Notes: a model not told the origin generated them from the sequence alone. Counted from the stretch's first letter, positions 18,105 through 28,882 are shown. The stretch is DNA of 64,000 nt from Cylindrospermopsis curvispora GIHE-G1 (GCF_014489415.1 NZ_CP060822.1:2899501-2963500); one strand, 5' to 3'. Made by a program: numbers and translations.

Positions 18105-20576
18105 ATGTTTGAACGCTTCACAGAAAAAGCCATTAAGGTAATCATGCTGGCCCAAGAAGAGGCCCGCCGTTTGGGTCACAACTTTGTCGGAACCGAACAG
18201 ATCCTCCTGGGTCTGATAGGGGAAGGAACAGGGGTGGCCGCCAAGGTGCTAAAGTCAATGGGTGTCAATCTCAAAGATGCCCGAATTGAGGTAGAAAAAA
18301 TCATAGGTCGGGGATCCGGCTTTGTGGCTGTAGAAATTCCGTTTACACCACGAGCCAAAAGGGTTCTGGAGCTATCCTTAGAAGAAGCACGCCAACTAGG
18401 GCATAACTACATAGGCACCGAGCATCTGCTGTTGGGTCTCATCCGTGAAGGGGAAGGCGTAGCAGCCAGGGTGCTAGAGAACCTGGGTGTAGATTTGTCA
18501 AAGGTGAGAACCCAAGTAATTAGGATGTTAGGAGAAACTGCGGAAGTTACTCCTGGCGGTTCTTCGGGTCGCACAAAAACCCCGACCTTGGATGAATTCG
18601 GCTCTAATTTGACTCAAATGGCCGTAGATAACAAGCTTGATCCCGTGGTGGGACGCGCCAAGGAAATCGAGCGTGTGATTCAAATTTTGGGTCGCCGGAC
18701 TAAAAATAATCCGGTGCTGATTGGTGAACCTGGGGTTGGTAAAACGGCCATTGCTGAAGGTTTGGCCAGCCGCATCGCTAACAAAGATGTCCCGGACATC
18801 TTAGAGGATAAGCGTGTTGTTACCCTCGATATTGGTCTCCTGGTAGCAGGAACTAAGTATCGTGGGGAATTTGAAGAGCGCCTAAAGAAAATCATGGATG
18901 AAATCCGCCAAGCGGGTAATGTCATCCTGGTAATTGACGAGGTTCATACCTTAATCGGTGCAGGTGCTGCTGAAGGAGCTATTGATGCTGCTAATATTCT
19001 CAAACCAGCTTTAGCCAGGGGCGAATTACAGTGCATCGGTGCTACTACCTTGGATGAGTATAGGAAGCACATCGAACGAGATGCAGCCTTGGAAAGACGT
19101 TTCCAACCTGTAATGGTGGGCGAACCCTCTGTTGATGAAACAATAGAAATTTTATATGGGTTGCGCGATCGATATGAAGCGCATCACAAGTTAAAAATCT
19201 CTGATGAAGCTTTAGTAGCAGCAGCGAAATTATCTGATAGATATATTAGCGATCGCTATTTGCCAGATAAGGCTATCGACCTAGTTGATGAAGCAGGTTC
19301 TCGTGTTCGTCTAATTAATTCTCAGTTACCTCCAGCAGCTAAGGAGCTAGATAAGGAACTGCGGCAAATATTAAAAGAAAAAGATGATGCTGTGCGTTCC
19401 CAAGACTTTGACCGTGCGGGAGAACTGCGTGACAGAGAAATGGAAATTAAGGCGGAAATTAGGTCGATCGCCCAAAACAAAGCTAATGGAACCAGTGCGG
19501 AGGGGGTTGAACCGGTAGTAACTGAGGAAGATATCGCTCATATTGTGGCTTCCTGGACCGGTGTACCAGTGAATAAACTCACTGAATCCGAATCGGAAAA
19601 GTTACTACACATGGAAGATACCCTACATCAGCGTCTTATTGGTCAAGAGGATGCGGTTAAGGCCGTTTCTCGAGCCATTCGTCGCGCTCGTGTGGGTCTA
19701 AAAAATCCCAATCGCCCAATTGCCAGTTTTGTCTTCTCTGGTCCCACTGGAGTAGGTAAAACCGAATTAGCTAAATCTCTGGCGTCTTACTTCTTCGGAT
19801 CGGAAGAAGCAATGATTCGCTTAGACATGTCCGAGTACATGGAGCGTCATACCGTTAGTAAGTTAATTGGTTCGCCTCCAGGTTATGTCGGCTACAATGA
19901 AGGTGGTCAACTCACGGAAGCGGTACGCCGTCGTCCCTATACTGTAGTGCTGTTTGACGAAATCGAAAAGGCACACCCGGATGTATTCAATATGCTGCTG
20001 CAAATTTTAGAAGATGGTCGTTTGACCGATGCTAAAGGACGCACAGTGGACTTTAAGAACACCTTGTTAATTTTGACTTCTAACATTGGTTCTAAGGTAA
20101 TTGAAAAAGGTGGTAGCGGTATTGGCTTTGAGTTTGCCGAAGATGCAGCTGAATCTCAGTACAATCGTATTCGTTCCTTGGTGAATGAAGAACTCAAGCA
20201 GTATTTCCGTCCTGAGTTCTTAAACCGTCTGGATGAAATTATTGTCTTCCGTCAGTTGAACAAGGCTGAAGTCACCGAAATTGCCGACATCATGCTCAAG
20301 GAAGTGTTTGGTCGATTGACGGAAAAAGGTATTGCCTTAGAAGTGAGCGATCGCTTTAAAGACCGTCTAATCCAAGAAGGTTATAGTCCTAGCTATGGTG
20401 CCAGACCATTACGTCGAGCAATTATGCGATTACTCGAGGATAGTTTAGCAGAAGAGATTCTGTCTGGACGAATCAAGGATGGGGACATTGCTTACGTTGA
20501 CATAGACGAAAATGGTGTTGTCCAAGTAACAGCTAGACAGCGACCGGAGTTACTTGCTCCAACTATTGAGCTGTAG
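18105..20576 (+). CDS. clpC: Clp protease ATPase subunit ClpC (Hsp100)
   Basis: An 823-residue Hsp100 unfoldase. Two Clp_N repeats (about 1-145), NBD1 with Walker A GEPGVGKT, a UVR motif ([18 protein letters not shown]) in the middle domain and NBD2 with Walker A GPTGVGKT occur in order. The length and ends match cyanobacterial and plastid ClpC. The start at 18105 (MFERFTEKA) was chosen because homologues begin there, although the frame is open further upstream. ClpC feeds substrates to the ClpP3/ClpR barrel, whose genes are at 1451-3472. A strong intrinsic terminator follows the stop. Confidence 0.95.
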   Translation: MFERFTEKAIKVIMLAQEEARRLGHNFVGTEQILLGLIGEGTGVAAKVLKSMGVNLKDARIEVEKIIGRGSGFVAVEIPFTPRAKRVLELSLEEARQLGHNYIGTEHLLLGLIREGEGVAARVLENLGVDLSKVRTQVIRMLGETAEVTPGGSSGRTKTPTLDEFGSNLTQMAVDNKLDPVVGRAKEIERVIQILGRRTKNNPVLIGEPGVGKTAIAEGLASRIANKDVPDILEDKRVVTLDIGLLVAGTKYRGEFEERLKKIMDEIRQAGNVILVIDEVHTLIGAGAAEGAIDAANILKPALARGELQCIGATTLDEYRKHIERDAALERRFQPVMVGEPSVDETIEILYGLRDRYEAHHKLKISDEALVAAAKLSDRYISDRYLPDKAIDLVDEAGSRVRLINSQLPPAAKELDKELRQILKEKDDAVRSQDFDRAGELRDREMEIKAEIRSIAQNKANGTSAEGVEPVVTEEDIAHIVASWTGVPVNKLTESESEKLLHMEDTLHQRLIGQEDAVKAVSRAIRRARVGLKNPNRPIASFVFSGPTGVGKTELAKSLASYFFGSEEAMIRLDMSEYMERHTVSKLIGSPPGYVGYNEGGQLTEAVRRRPYTVVLFDEIEKAHPDVFNMLLQILEDGRLTDAKGRTVDFKNTLLILTSNIGSKVIEKGGSGIGFEFAEDAAESQYNRIRSLVNEELKQYFRPEFLNRLDEIIVFRQLNKAEVTEIADIMLKEVFGRLTEKGIALEVSDRFKDRLIQEGYSPSYGARPLRRAIMRLLEDSLAEEILSGRIKDGDIAYVDIDENGVVQVTARQRPELLAPTIEL

Positions 20577-20615
20577 TCCGGAGTTTTTAAAAACTGAAAC
20601 ACCTTAAAAACCAGT

Positions 20616-20650
20616 AAACGGTGGGGAAATCTAACTCCCCACCGTTTTTT
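20616..20650 (+). terminator. rho-independent terminator of clpC
   Basis: An 11-bp stem pairs AAACGGTGGGG with CCCCACCGTTT around a 10-base loop, ending in a run of six T. The stem also has an A-run on the other side, so it can serve the convergent GH57 gene, although it overlaps that gene's last codon. Confidence 0.88.
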
Positions 20651-22862
20651 AGGGAACCTCAATAGGAATCAGGGCGTTTTCTGGTAAATAACTATGGAAA
20701 CAGCCATCATCAGCTAAAACCAAAATTAACCGCAGAGGATAATCAGGAGGAACCTGTAAATCTACCCATGGCACTGCTACTTCCAAACAGGTATCCAAAG
20801 CAACCTGAGCCCGACTAGCACGGGGTAACCATTGATAATTCTCTACAGCTTCCCGAAATTGAACCGCTTGGGAAATCAAATTAATTTCTAAGTGATGGTG
20901 GAACAAATAATTAACCGGAGCCATATCCGGAACCTCCGCTAGAGGTATGGAACTGTTCACCATTGGTCTGTCTGGATAGTACCACAGTAAATTTAATTCC
21001 GGTGGCAATTCCTTTCCAGGGGTAAGTCCATTTTTAAAATCCACTCGCAAATAGAAGTTGAGATGATCTACCCCATACCAAAGACGCTGGATTAGACTAC
21101 TTTGGTGCATTGTTCCCCTAGCGCCACCCACTTCTACCCTACCAGCCTTGTCCCAATCTTGCTCATCCCCTTTACCATCAACAACTGGATGAATAAAACT
21201 TTCTGGGCGACGGTCCGCTTTCACTTCATGCAGTTCTAGGGGCGAATTTAAATAAGCAGGTATGGGTTCATTTAGTGCTTTATAAATGCCATAAAGATGC
21301 TCTCTAAATAACTGGTCAAATATGGCATCTTGATTTGATGAATGTCCTTCACCAAACCACCAAAACCAGTCCGATCCCTCAGCAGCATATAAAGCCTCCC
21401 ATGCGGCGGGATTATTTTCTTCCGTAGCTTCCGGGTGTCTAGCCAAAGTTTGTCTAGCTTGAACAAGATAATCCCAAGCTCGGTTTTTTACCGGATCTCC
21501 TATCCAAGTGGTAAAACTACCATCTACCCAGGAACCACTATGCAACCTATCTCCATTAATAGTAGCTGTAGGAGGATACTTGTCTAAAAATTCAGAAACC
21601 GTTACCAGTTGAATATTGGGTTCGTGACTTAGGGTTTGATATAGAGTTTCTAAAAAGGGTTTGCCATCCTCCGGGTAAAATTCCCAGCAGTTTTCCCCAT
21701 CCAAAGCAATAGTGACCAACCAGGGTTGTTCAGTTGACCTCTCTCTTTGCTGTCTAGAAATTGCCTCTAAATGTCCAACCAAGTTGGCAACCGCTTGCCT
21801 AGGTTGCATAGAACTATAAGTAAACCCGATTAAATCCGATAATCTATGATCCCGAAAAACAATAGACACCTCACCTTCGGGAGTTTGTAATCTATAGGGA
21901 CGGTATAGTAGTTCTGGTTCCTGGACATTTCCTGCTCCATCTCGATGGAAAAAATGTCTTGTAGTCCAACCCAAAACCGCCTCATCTGAGCAAATCCACT
22001 TGAATCCTTGTTTTATCACATGGGGCAAAATCTCCGGACTAACGGACTGCTCCGAAGGCCATAAACCCCTTGGCACCCGACCAAATCTTTCTTGGTAGAA
22101 ATCCCAGGATTTTTGTAAATGACGAGGAATATCTTCGGCCCAGTTAAACCGAGAACTGGGCAATGTCATATTTGCCACCGCTACCCTGCCAGCATTAGTA
22201 TCTGCTAATAGGGGTAATATGGGGTGGGTATAGGGAGTAGTAGTCACCTCCAACTGTCCAGTTTCCTGCATTTTCCGATGTTGAGGAATAATGCGACTTA
22301 GTATTTCTTTCTGTTTAGAATAGATCCTTTGGCGATCGCCCAAACTAAAATCCCGTCCCTGTTTTAACCAGGCCGAAATTTCCGGGTCATCCCAAAATAG
22401 GGGGTCAATCCAAGCCAAATTATGCCAAGCCAATAAATCACCGTAATCCACTGATTGCCAATTTGACAAACACCAGTCCTGTCCTTTTTCCTGTCTTTGG
22501 TGGTATAACTGTCCGTAGCGGGGATGGGGGTCAATTAAAGTGTGGTGATTAGCATCAAAAAAGTGTTGGATAATGAATTTTTTCTGTTCTATGGTCAAAT
22601 TTTCCACAGGGGTCAAACTGGCCGTCAGATAGGGGTCAAAAGCATCACCCTTGATATAATCTTCCAACTGGAGAATTAGAGACGGGACCAAATTTACTGT
22701 TTGGTGCAATTTAGGGTATTTTTCCAGTAATAGGATTAAATCTAAATAGTCCTTTGTGCCATGTAACCTCACCCAGGGCAAATGATAGTGGTTATTAACG
22801 GGTGACTTATACAGGGGTTGATGTTGATGCCAGATAAAAGCGACGTATAACGGATAAGACAT
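20649..22862 (-). CDS. glycoside hydrolase family 57 protein
   Basis: A 737-residue GH57 enzyme. The N-terminal VAFIWHQHQPLYK (8-20) is the HQP motif 1 of the family. WICSDEAVLGW and TIALDGENCWEFYPEDG provide later conserved blocks of the incomplete TIM barrel. A C-terminal beta domain follows from about 560. GH57 members include amylopullulanases, 4-alpha-glucanotransferases and branching enzymes. The exact activity is unassigned, but the long form with this C-terminal domain resembles the alpha-amylase/amylopullulanase subgroup. It probably acts on glycogen. No signal peptide is visible. Confidence 0.88.
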   Translation of the reverse strand: MSYPLYVAFIWHQHQPLYKSPVNNHYHLPWVRLHGTKDYLDLILLLEKYPKLHQTVNLVPSLILQLEDYIKGDAFDPYLTASLTPVENLTIEQKKFIIQHFFDANHHTLIDPHPRYGQLYHQRQEKGQDWCLSNWQSVDYGDLLAWHNLAWIDPLFWDDPEISAWLKQGRDFSLGDRQRIYSKQKEILSRIIPQHRKMQETGQLEVTTTPYTHPILPLLADTNAGRVAVANMTLPSSRFNWAEDIPRHLQKSWDFYQERFGRVPRGLWPSEQSVSPEILPHVIKQGFKWICSDEAVLGWTTRHFFHRDGAGNVQEPELLYRPYRLQTPEGEVSIVFRDHRLSDLIGFTYSSMQPRQAVANLVGHLEAISRQQRERSTEQPWLVTIALDGENCWEFYPEDGKPFLETLYQTLSHEPNIQLVTVSEFLDKYPPTATINGDRLHSGSWVDGSFTTWIGDPVKNRAWDYLVQARQTLARHPEATEENNPAAWEALYAAEGSDWFWWFGEGHSSNQDAIFDQLFREHLYGIYKALNEPIPAYLNSPLELHEVKADRRPESFIHPVVDGKGDEQDWDKAGRVEVGGARGTMHQSSLIQRLWYGVDHLNFYLRVDFKNGLTPGKELPPELNLLWYYPDRPMVNSSIPLAEVPDMAPVNYLFHHHLEINLISQAVQFREAVENYQWLPRASRAQVALDTCLEVAVPWVDLQVPPDYPLRLILVLADDGCFHSYLPENALIPIEVP

Positions 22863-23126
22863 AGGAACTGACCAACTACTTGGTATCCGAGATTTTACGA
22901 AAGTTAGTACAAGACTTAGTTTTAGGAGTTAGCTTGATTATTTAGTTCTAGTTCTCTAAATATTTCTTTCACATTTAACCCACCATTTCGCCCCCTAGCA
23001 TACCACCTTCATCTCAACTCCTGCAACAACTATGAGCAAATTGTTGCTAAACTTTACAAAACTTCAAACAAATCTATGATTCCTCCCAGAAAACAAGGCT
23101 CCCAACTGCCAAAACTTATGTTAAAA

Positions 23127-23141
23127 AAAGAATGATTATCA
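23127..23141 (+). promoter_or_regulatory. candidate Zur box upstream of the COG0523 gene
   Basis: The right half ATTATCA exactly matches half of the TGATAATNATTATCA zinc-uptake-regulator palindrome known in Anabaena. The left half (AAAGAAT) matches at only about four of seven positions. It lies 18 bp before the ATG, suitable for repression. The call is tentative and supported mainly by gene context. Confidence 0.35.
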
Positions 23142-23158
23142 AAAACTGGGGATAAATT

Positions 23159-24130
23159 ATGATGGCTTCAGAAATTTCAACTACCATACCTGTAACTGTT
23201 TTAACAGGCTATTTAGGGGCAGGAAAAACCACCCTACTGAATCACATTCTTACCTACGAGCACGGTAAAAAAGTAGCTGTAATCATCAATGAATTTGGGG
23301 AGGTGGGCATTGATAATCAACTAGTGATTGATGCGGACGAAGAAATCTTTGAAATGAACAACGGCTGTATTTGCTGTACAGTACGTGGGGATTTAATTCG
23401 GATCATTGGTAACTTAATGAAACGGCGGGATAAATTCGACCATTTAGTGATTGAAACCACCGGATTAGCAGATCCTGCGCCTGTAATTCAGACCTTCTTT
23501 GTAGATGAGGACATGCAAAATCAACTATCATTAGATGCAGTAGTAACAGTTGTAGATGCCAAACATATTTGGCAACACTGGGAAGCGGATGAAGCTCAGG
23601 AGCAAATAGCCTTTGCCGATGTGATTTTACTAAATAAAACTGATTTAGCTTCCCCGGAAATTTTGGAGGAACTAGAAAAGCGGATTCGTGCCATGAACGC
23701 CATGGCTAAAATTTATCAGACCCAGAATTCCGAGCTATCCATGGATGCTCTATTAGGTGTGAGAGCCTTTGATTTAGGCAGAGCATTGGAAATAGATCCC
23801 AACTTTTTAGGTGAAGATACCCATGAACATGATAATAGCGTAGGTTCAGTAGCTTTAGTAGAATTGGGTGCCTTAGATGGGGAGAAATTAAATGCTTGGT
23901 TAGGGGAATTATTGCGCAATCAAGGGCAAGATATTTTTCGGATGAAAGGGATTTTAAATATTGCTGGTGAAGAGGAGCGTTTTGTCTTTCAGGGGGTACA
24001 CATGATATTTGATGGTAGACCAGATAGACCCTGGAAATATGGCGAAACTAGGAAGAATGAATTAGTTTTTATCGGAAGGAATCTAGATGAAACCAAATTA
24101 AAACAAGATTTCTTATCCTGTATGCTATAA
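23159..24130 (+). CDS. COG0523 (CobW/ZNG1-like) metal-chaperone GTPase
   Basis: A 323-residue G3E-family GTPase. Walker A is GYLGAGKTTLL (18-28), the metal-binding CxCC motif is Cys70-Ile-Cys72-Cys73, and NKTD is the guanine-specificity motif. The C-terminal CobW_C domain lies from about 225. A His-containing loop (GEDTHEHDN) precedes it. These proteins deliver zinc or cobalt to client enzymes under shortage. The neighbouring ZnuA-like gene and a half-conserved Zur box point to zinc. Two ATG codons are in tandem, and either could start. Confidence 0.88.
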   Translation: MMASEISTTIPVTVLTGYLGAGKTTLLNHILTYEHGKKVAVIINEFGEVGIDNQLVIDADEEIFEMNNGCICCTVRGDLIRIIGNLMKRRDKFDHLVIETTGLADPAPVIQTFFVDEDMQNQLSLDAVVTVVDAKHIWQHWEADEAQEQIAFADVILLNKTDLASPEILEELEKRIRAMNAMAKIYQTQNSELSMDALLGVRAFDLGRALEIDPNFLGEDTHEHDNSVGSVALVELGALDGEKLNAWLGELLRNQGQDIFRMKGILNIAGEEERFVFQGVHMIFDGRPDRPWKYGETRKNELVFIGRNLDETKLKQDFLSCML

Positions 24131-24173
24131 TTAACGACACAATTGATATTCCCAATTCTCATCTTTCCCATAT

Positions 24174-25247
24174 ATGAATTTCACGACCAACAAACCGCAA
24201 AAATTCACCACCCATTATTCAGAAAAGCTAACAGAATATGTAACATCCTTGAATTGGTCTAAATCCGGTCACAAGCTGGCCGTTACCTCCGCATCAGGAG
24301 AGGTAATCATCTGGCAAAACGAAACAATTACCAATCTCCAAACTTCCACAGGTAAATCCCTAGACTGTGGAGGTTTCTCAGCTGATGACCAGTACTTGGC
24401 TGTGGGTGGCCAGGACGGAAACATAAAAATCTGGAGGGACAAAGAGTTAATTCAAACCCTAGCAAACGCTCCAGCTTGGATTGATAAATTAGCGTGGAAC
24501 CATACCAATAATCTGTTAGCTTTTAGTTTAGGTCGTTATGTTCAAGTGTGGGATGTGGATGCGCAGGAACTGGTGGTCACCCTCAACTTTGAAAACTCAT
24601 CAATTTTAGGAATTGATTGGCGTCAGGATGGAAAGTATTTGGCTATTAGCGGTTATAAAGGAGTTAAGGTTTGGAATAGGGAAAGTTGGGATGAGGAACC
24701 TTATATACTGTCGACAAATACAGTCAGTACGGGTGTGGCATGGTCTGCTGATGGTAAATATTTAGCTTCAGCAAATATGGATCGCAGTATCACAGTATTA
24801 GAGTGGGAAAATCCCGATCCCTGGCTAATGCGTGGTTTCCCCGGCAAAATTCGTCAATTGGTTTGGTCCAATAAAACAAGTGATACAGGAGATCCCGTCT
24901 TAGCTTGTGCTAGTGTGGAAGGTGTAGTGCTATGGCATAAATCTGTTGATGATTCTGTAGGTTGGGAGTCAACCATTTTGACTAATCACTTCGATATTAT
25001 AACTGCGATCGCCTACCCACCCCAGTCCTTAAATTATAGATTGCCAAATAATGAGTTAATACTTGCTTCTGCTGGTGCTGATGGTTGGTTGTGTTTATGG
25101 GATGAAAATTTTCAAGTATGGGAAATTCTGTCAGGTGTGACTGAAGGTTTTTCTACCCTAGCTTGGCAACCCCAAGGCAAATTTTTGGCAGCGGGTGGAA
25201 ACCAAGGGGAATTAATTATTTGGTCATCTGATAATTCCCAGTTGTGA
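24174..25247 (+). CDS. WD40 repeat protein
   Basis: A 357-residue protein made almost wholly of WD40 blades (about seven), with repeats such as VTSASGEVIIWQNE, VGGQDGNIKIWRDK and AAGGNQGELIIWSSD. It should fold as a single beta-propeller and act as a protein-binding scaffold. It starts 43 bp after the COG0523 GTPase and is probably co-transcribed with it, suggesting a role in metal delivery, perhaps as an adaptor. That role is inference. No signal peptide is present. Confidence 0.85.
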   Translation: MNFTTNKPQKFTTHYSEKLTEYVTSLNWSKSGHKLAVTSASGEVIIWQNETITNLQTSTGKSLDCGGFSADDQYLAVGGQDGNIKIWRDKELIQTLANAPAWIDKLAWNHTNNLLAFSLGRYVQVWDVDAQELVVTLNFENSSILGIDWRQDGKYLAISGYKGVKVWNRESWDEEPYILSTNTVSTGVAWSADGKYLASANMDRSITVLEWENPDPWLMRGFPGKIRQLVWSNKTSDTGDPVLACASVEGVVLWHKSVDDSVGWESTILTNHFDIITAIAYPPQSLNYRLPNNELILASAGADGWLCLWDENFQVWEILSGVTEGFSTLAWQPQGKFLAAGGNQGELIIWSSDNSQL

Positions 25248-25250
25248 AGT

Positions 25251-25311
25251 TAAGTGGGTGGGTGGAATTAAATATAAGATGAACGTACAAATAATTGTGC
25301 CTCCCTACTTA
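25251..25311. repeat. MITE-like palindromic element, short copy
   Basis: About 61 bp starting TAAGTGGGTGGGTGGAATTA and ending GCCTCCCTACTTA, the same family as 7978-8056 but with the inner stem reduced. It lies between the WD40 gene and the ZnuA-like gene and may split their transcription. Confidence 0.65.
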
Positions 25312-25357
25312 GTTTGGTATTTTCACGCCAACTTACTTATAGGCTAGAATAATTGTG

Positions 25358-26371
25358 ATGAATAGATTGTTAAAATGTAATTTCTGCAATATTTGTTTAC
25401 CAATTGGCCTACCAATAATACTAGCAATTTTAGGTTGTAATCATAGGACTCTAAATAATAACTATACTCAAGATCAGCAGAGTCAGCAGAATCAAAAGAT
25501 GAGTCAAAATCTACCCCAAGTTGTAGTAACTACAACCATACTCTGCGATATTACTAACCAAATAGCCCAAGAAAGTATTAATCTAATTTGTTTAGTTCCT
25601 CCCGGTTTGGAACCTCCTATATATCAGCCAACACCAGAAGATATCAGATCGATTAAAAAAGCAGATCTGATTTTATATCACGGCTATAATTTTGAGCCTA
25701 ACCTAATTAAGTCATTGAAAAATAGTCGAAAAAATATAGCCAAAATATCAGTTGGTCAACGTGCTGTTAAACAACCACAAAAACTGCGCCAAAATGGCAA
25801 AATTATTAACGAACCACATATTTGGCATGATGTGAGAAATGCCATCAAAATGGTAGAAGTAGTGAATTTTCAATTGGGCAAACTGTCACCGGAAAATCAA
25901 CAGAGATATAATAGTAATACTCGCCAACTAACTCGAGAATTAAAGCAATTAAACCAATGGATTAAATCTACTCTTTCCACCATTCCTGATAAAAACCGGA
26001 AATTGCTGACCACCCATGGGGCTATGATTTATTACGTCAAGGCTTATGGGTTAGCTTATAAAGGAACCTTACCAGACATGAGCAATGAAGATAAATTAAC
26101 AGCTAACAAAGCTAAAAGTTTAGCTGAATATATCAAAAAAACCCAAGCACCAATAATTTTTGCTGATAGAGCATTTAATACAATGTTACTTGCGCCAATT
26201 GCTAAAAAAACAAAGGTGAAAATTTTTCCTCGACCACTTTATATTGATGGATTAGGTGAACCAGGTAGTGAGGGAGAAACCTATCAAAAAATGATGGATG
26301 CAAATACTCGCAGCATTGTGGAAGGTTTAGGGGGTACATATTTAAAATTTGCGCCCAACATTGGTAGATAA
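25358..26371 (+). CDS. metal ABC transporter substrate-binding lipoprotein (ZnuA/MntC family)
   Basis: A 337-residue cluster A-I solute-binding protein. A signal peptide ends in the lipobox AILGC with Cys27 as lipid anchor. Predicted metal ligands are the His of LYHGYNFEP, the His of EPHIWHD, the His of TTHGAM and the Asp of FADRAFN. Three His plus one acid is more like zinc-binding ZnuA than manganese-binding MntC, which has Glu in the third position. The His-rich loop of many ZnuA proteins is absent. No permease or ATPase gene is adjacent. ATG at 25358 was preferred over GTG at 25355. Its 3' end overlaps the convergent P450 gene by 30 bp. Confidence 0.85.
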   Translation: MNRLLKCNFCNICLPIGLPIILAILGCNHRTLNNNYTQDQQSQQNQKMSQNLPQVVVTTTILCDITNQIAQESINLICLVPPGLEPPIYQPTPEDIRSIKKADLILYHGYNFEPNLIKSLKNSRKNIAKISVGQRAVKQPQKLRQNGKIINEPHIWHDVRNAIKMVEVVNFQLGKLSPENQQRYNSNTRQLTRELKQLNQWIKSTLSTIPDKNRKLLTTHGAMIYYVKAYGLAYKGTLPDMSNEDKLTANKAKSLAEYIKKTQAPIIFADRAFNTMLLAPIAKKTKVKIFPRPLYIDGLGEPGSEGETYQKMMDANTRSIVEGLGGTYLKFAPNIGR

Positions 26372-27742
26372 ATTGGCTTTTCCAGTTGCTACCAACCATT
26401 TACCAGCGGAAGGAGCTAGGGTAACACCTCTCCTGAGAGGTTTAACCTTGATATTATCAACCAGGCTTAAATTTAGCTCCGATAGTATGGTAGCTAATAC
26501 CAATTTCATTTCAAACATAGCAAAAGCCATCCCAATACACCGACGATTTCCACCGCCAAAGGGAATGTACTCATATTGGGAATATTGCCTTTTTAAAAAC
26601 CTTTCCGGGTCAAATTCCTCCGGATTGTCATATATATCCGCTCGATGGTGGGTCAAATATATACAGGGTGCTAGCAATGTTCCAGGCGTAAATTCATGAT
26701 CCATAATTCTTATTTGTTTTTTTACCATGCGGGGGAAAGTAATCATGGCAATGGGATATATTCTTAGTGTTTCCTGACAAACGGCATTTAAGTAAGGCAA
26801 TCGATAAATTCCATTTGCATCTAAAACTGAACCTGTATTTTGATTACTTGGATTAGTTAATAGATTATTTAACTCATCTAGCAACTTATCTTTAACCGAG
26901 GGTAAACGATGAATCCAATACAATGACCATGTTAATGCAGAAGCAGTGGTTTCATGACCTGCAAACAATAAAGTCATTAACTCATCCCGCAGTTCTACAT
27001 CAGTCATTGGTTGACCATTTTCATCCCGAGAGGACATCATTAAGGTCAATATATCATTGCCAGATATATCAAAATTAGCTCGACGTTCTGTAATTTCACT
27101 TTGCAAAATTTGATAAATGGTCTCCTTTTGGCGTAAAAACCTTCCCCAAGGACTCCAACTACCCAGATCTATTTGCAAAATTGGGAAAAATGTCATCATG
27201 GAACGTAAGGGAGATCCACTCAGTTCTAATAATGAGCGCAATAGTTGTTCTAGTTTTGTAAAACGCTCTCCTGCGGATAAACCAAACACCGCTTGTAAAA
27301 TTACCCGCAAAGAAATCTCTTGCATAAAATCCCGCACAGAAAATGGTTTTCCTATTTCCCATTGCTTAATTACTTCTTGGGTAATACTTGTGATAATCTC
27401 TGAGTATGCTTTCATCCTTTCTCCATGAAATGGAGGGATTAATAATTTTCTTTGCCTCCGATGGGTTTCACCATCTATTAATACTAGGGAATTTTCCCCC
27501 AGCAAAGGTTTAAGTAACTTGTTAGATACTCCTGCATCAAAATTTTCTAATGGTGCCGTAAAAATCTCTTGGATCGCTTGTGGGTTGCTAATAAATACTA
27601 TTGGTTCTTTACTGGATAAGTTGAGTGTAAAAAAATCCCCGTAGGCTTGGGCAGATTTTTCCATTAATTGCACGGGATTAAAAACCCAGTTGATCCTCTG
27701 TAGAAATCTAGGAGCTTGGGACTGACCCGGTAGTTTCATCAT
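26342..27742 (-). CDS. cytochrome P450, CYP110-like
   Basis: A 466-residue P450. The haem-binding motif FGGGNRRCIG has Cys402 as thiolate ligand, the oxygen-binding I-helix is AGHETTASALTW, and the K-helix ExxR is ETLRIYP. The N-terminal pattern (MKLPGQSQAP, NPVQLMEKSAQAYGD) resembles the CYP110 family widespread in Nostocales, some of which hydroxylate alkanes, fatty acids or terpenes. No ferredoxin or terpene synthase gene lies adjacent, so the substrate is unknown. Confidence 0.9.
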   Translation of the reverse strand: MMKLPGQSQAPRFLQRINWVFNPVQLMEKSAQAYGDFFTLNLSSKEPIVFISNPQAIQEIFTAPLENFDAGVSNKLLKPLLGENSLVLIDGETHRRQRKLLIPPFHGERMKAYSEIITSITQEVIKQWEIGKPFSVRDFMQEISLRVILQAVFGLSAGERFTKLEQLLRSLLELSGSPLRSMMTFFPILQIDLGSWSPWGRFLRQKETIYQILQSEITERRANFDISGNDILTLMMSSRDENGQPMTDVELRDELMTLLFAGHETTASALTWSLYWIHRLPSVKDKLLDELNNLLTNPSNQNTGSVLDANGIYRLPYLNAVCQETLRIYPIAMITFPRMVKKQIRIMDHEFTPGTLLAPCIYLTHHRADIYDNPEEFDPERFLKRQYSQYEYIPFGGGNRRCIGMAFAMFEMKLVLATILSELNLSLVDNIKVKPLRRGVTLAPSAGKWLVATGKANLSTNVGRKF

Positions 27743-27961
27743 GTTTCACCATAGTTAGTATTATTGGTAAGCTGTAATATGAGATGGCCTATTATGGCTT
27801 TTCTTGGGGTTTAATCCTGTTTTAGCCATCTCCTCCTAGTATAACATATCAATTGAACATTATGCCATATTAGTAATGAAACTGTTTATACATTAAAATG
27901 TTTAATTATTTGGTTAAATTTAGGAGAAAGTAAGTGGGTGGAAAGTCATTAATAGGAACTT

Positions 27962-28804
27962 ATGAAATGGCAGTTATTGACACATAATAAGCAAGTGCTA
28001 GGCAAAATATTCACAATATTAGTCTTTACTGGGTTAACTGGAATTTTATGCGTTTCTTGTAATCGCAATCAGGATCTTTTGGTAACTGAAATAGGGGTCA
28101 ATCCCCCTAAACGTCCCACCCGTAAAACCTCTGGTGCAGGAGAATTTTATCTTCAGGGACAAAATCAGCACTCGAGAGGCAATTTTCAAGCTGCTATTGC
28201 TGCTTATAGTAAGTCTATCAGTTTAAATTCTGAGTATGCACCTGCATTTAAGGCTCGTGGTTTAGCTTATTTTGACTTAAATAATAAAGAAAGAGCAATT
28301 AATGATTATAATCAGTCTCTGCAAATTAATCCTAATGACCCAGAAACTTACAACTATAGGGGTAATGCTCGTGCTTCTTTAGGAGACCAAAAAGGTGCTA
28401 TAGAAGATTATAACGAAGCTATTCGTTTATCGCCTAACTATGCCGAGGCTTTCAATAATAGAGGCAATTCCCATGCTGCTCAAGGAAATAAAAATGCAGC
28501 TCTGGAAGATTATACTCAAGCTATTCGCATTGACCAAAATTATTCTGTTGCTTATAATAATCGTGGTAATGCCTATTCTAGTCTGGGAAATACATCAAAA
28601 GCGATCGCTGATTATAATCAAGCTATTCGGTTAAATCCCCAGTTTGCTCCTGCTTATAATAATCGTGGTAATGCTTTTGCCTCTTCTGGAGATAAACGTC
28701 GCGCTTTACAAGACTTGCAAAAAGCAGCAACTATTTTTGACCAAGAGGGTAACAGGGGATTATATCAACAGACCATGAAAAACATTCAGGAGTTGGGAAA
28801 GTAA
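27962..28804 (+). CDS. TPR-repeat lipoprotein
   Basis: A 280-residue protein with an N-terminal hydrophobic segment (about 15-33) ending near Cys33, probably a lipoprotein signal though the lipobox is not ideal. Five to six TPR units follow from about residue 60, each ending with the YNNRGNA-type pattern. It would act outside the cytoplasm as a protein-interaction scaffold. An AGGA ribosome site is 8 bp upstream. The family is common in cyanobacteria and no specific role can be given. Confidence 0.82.
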   Translation: MKWQLLTHNKQVLGKIFTILVFTGLTGILCVSCNRNQDLLVTEIGVNPPKRPTRKTSGAGEFYLQGQNQHSRGNFQAAIAAYSKSISLNSEYAPAFKARGLAYFDLNNKERAINDYNQSLQINPNDPETYNYRGNARASLGDQKGAIEDYNEAIRLSPNYAEAFNNRGNSHAAQGNKNAALEDYTQAIRIDQNYSVAYNNRGNAYSSLGNTSKAIADYNQAIRLNPQFAPAYNNRGNAFASSGDKRRALQDLQKAATIFDQEGNRGLYQQTMKNIQELGK

Positions 28805-28882
28805 TTGTGCACTAACTATTAGATATTAGTTGAGTATATCTTAGATATTTAGATATTGAATGGATGAGATATTTCATAACTT

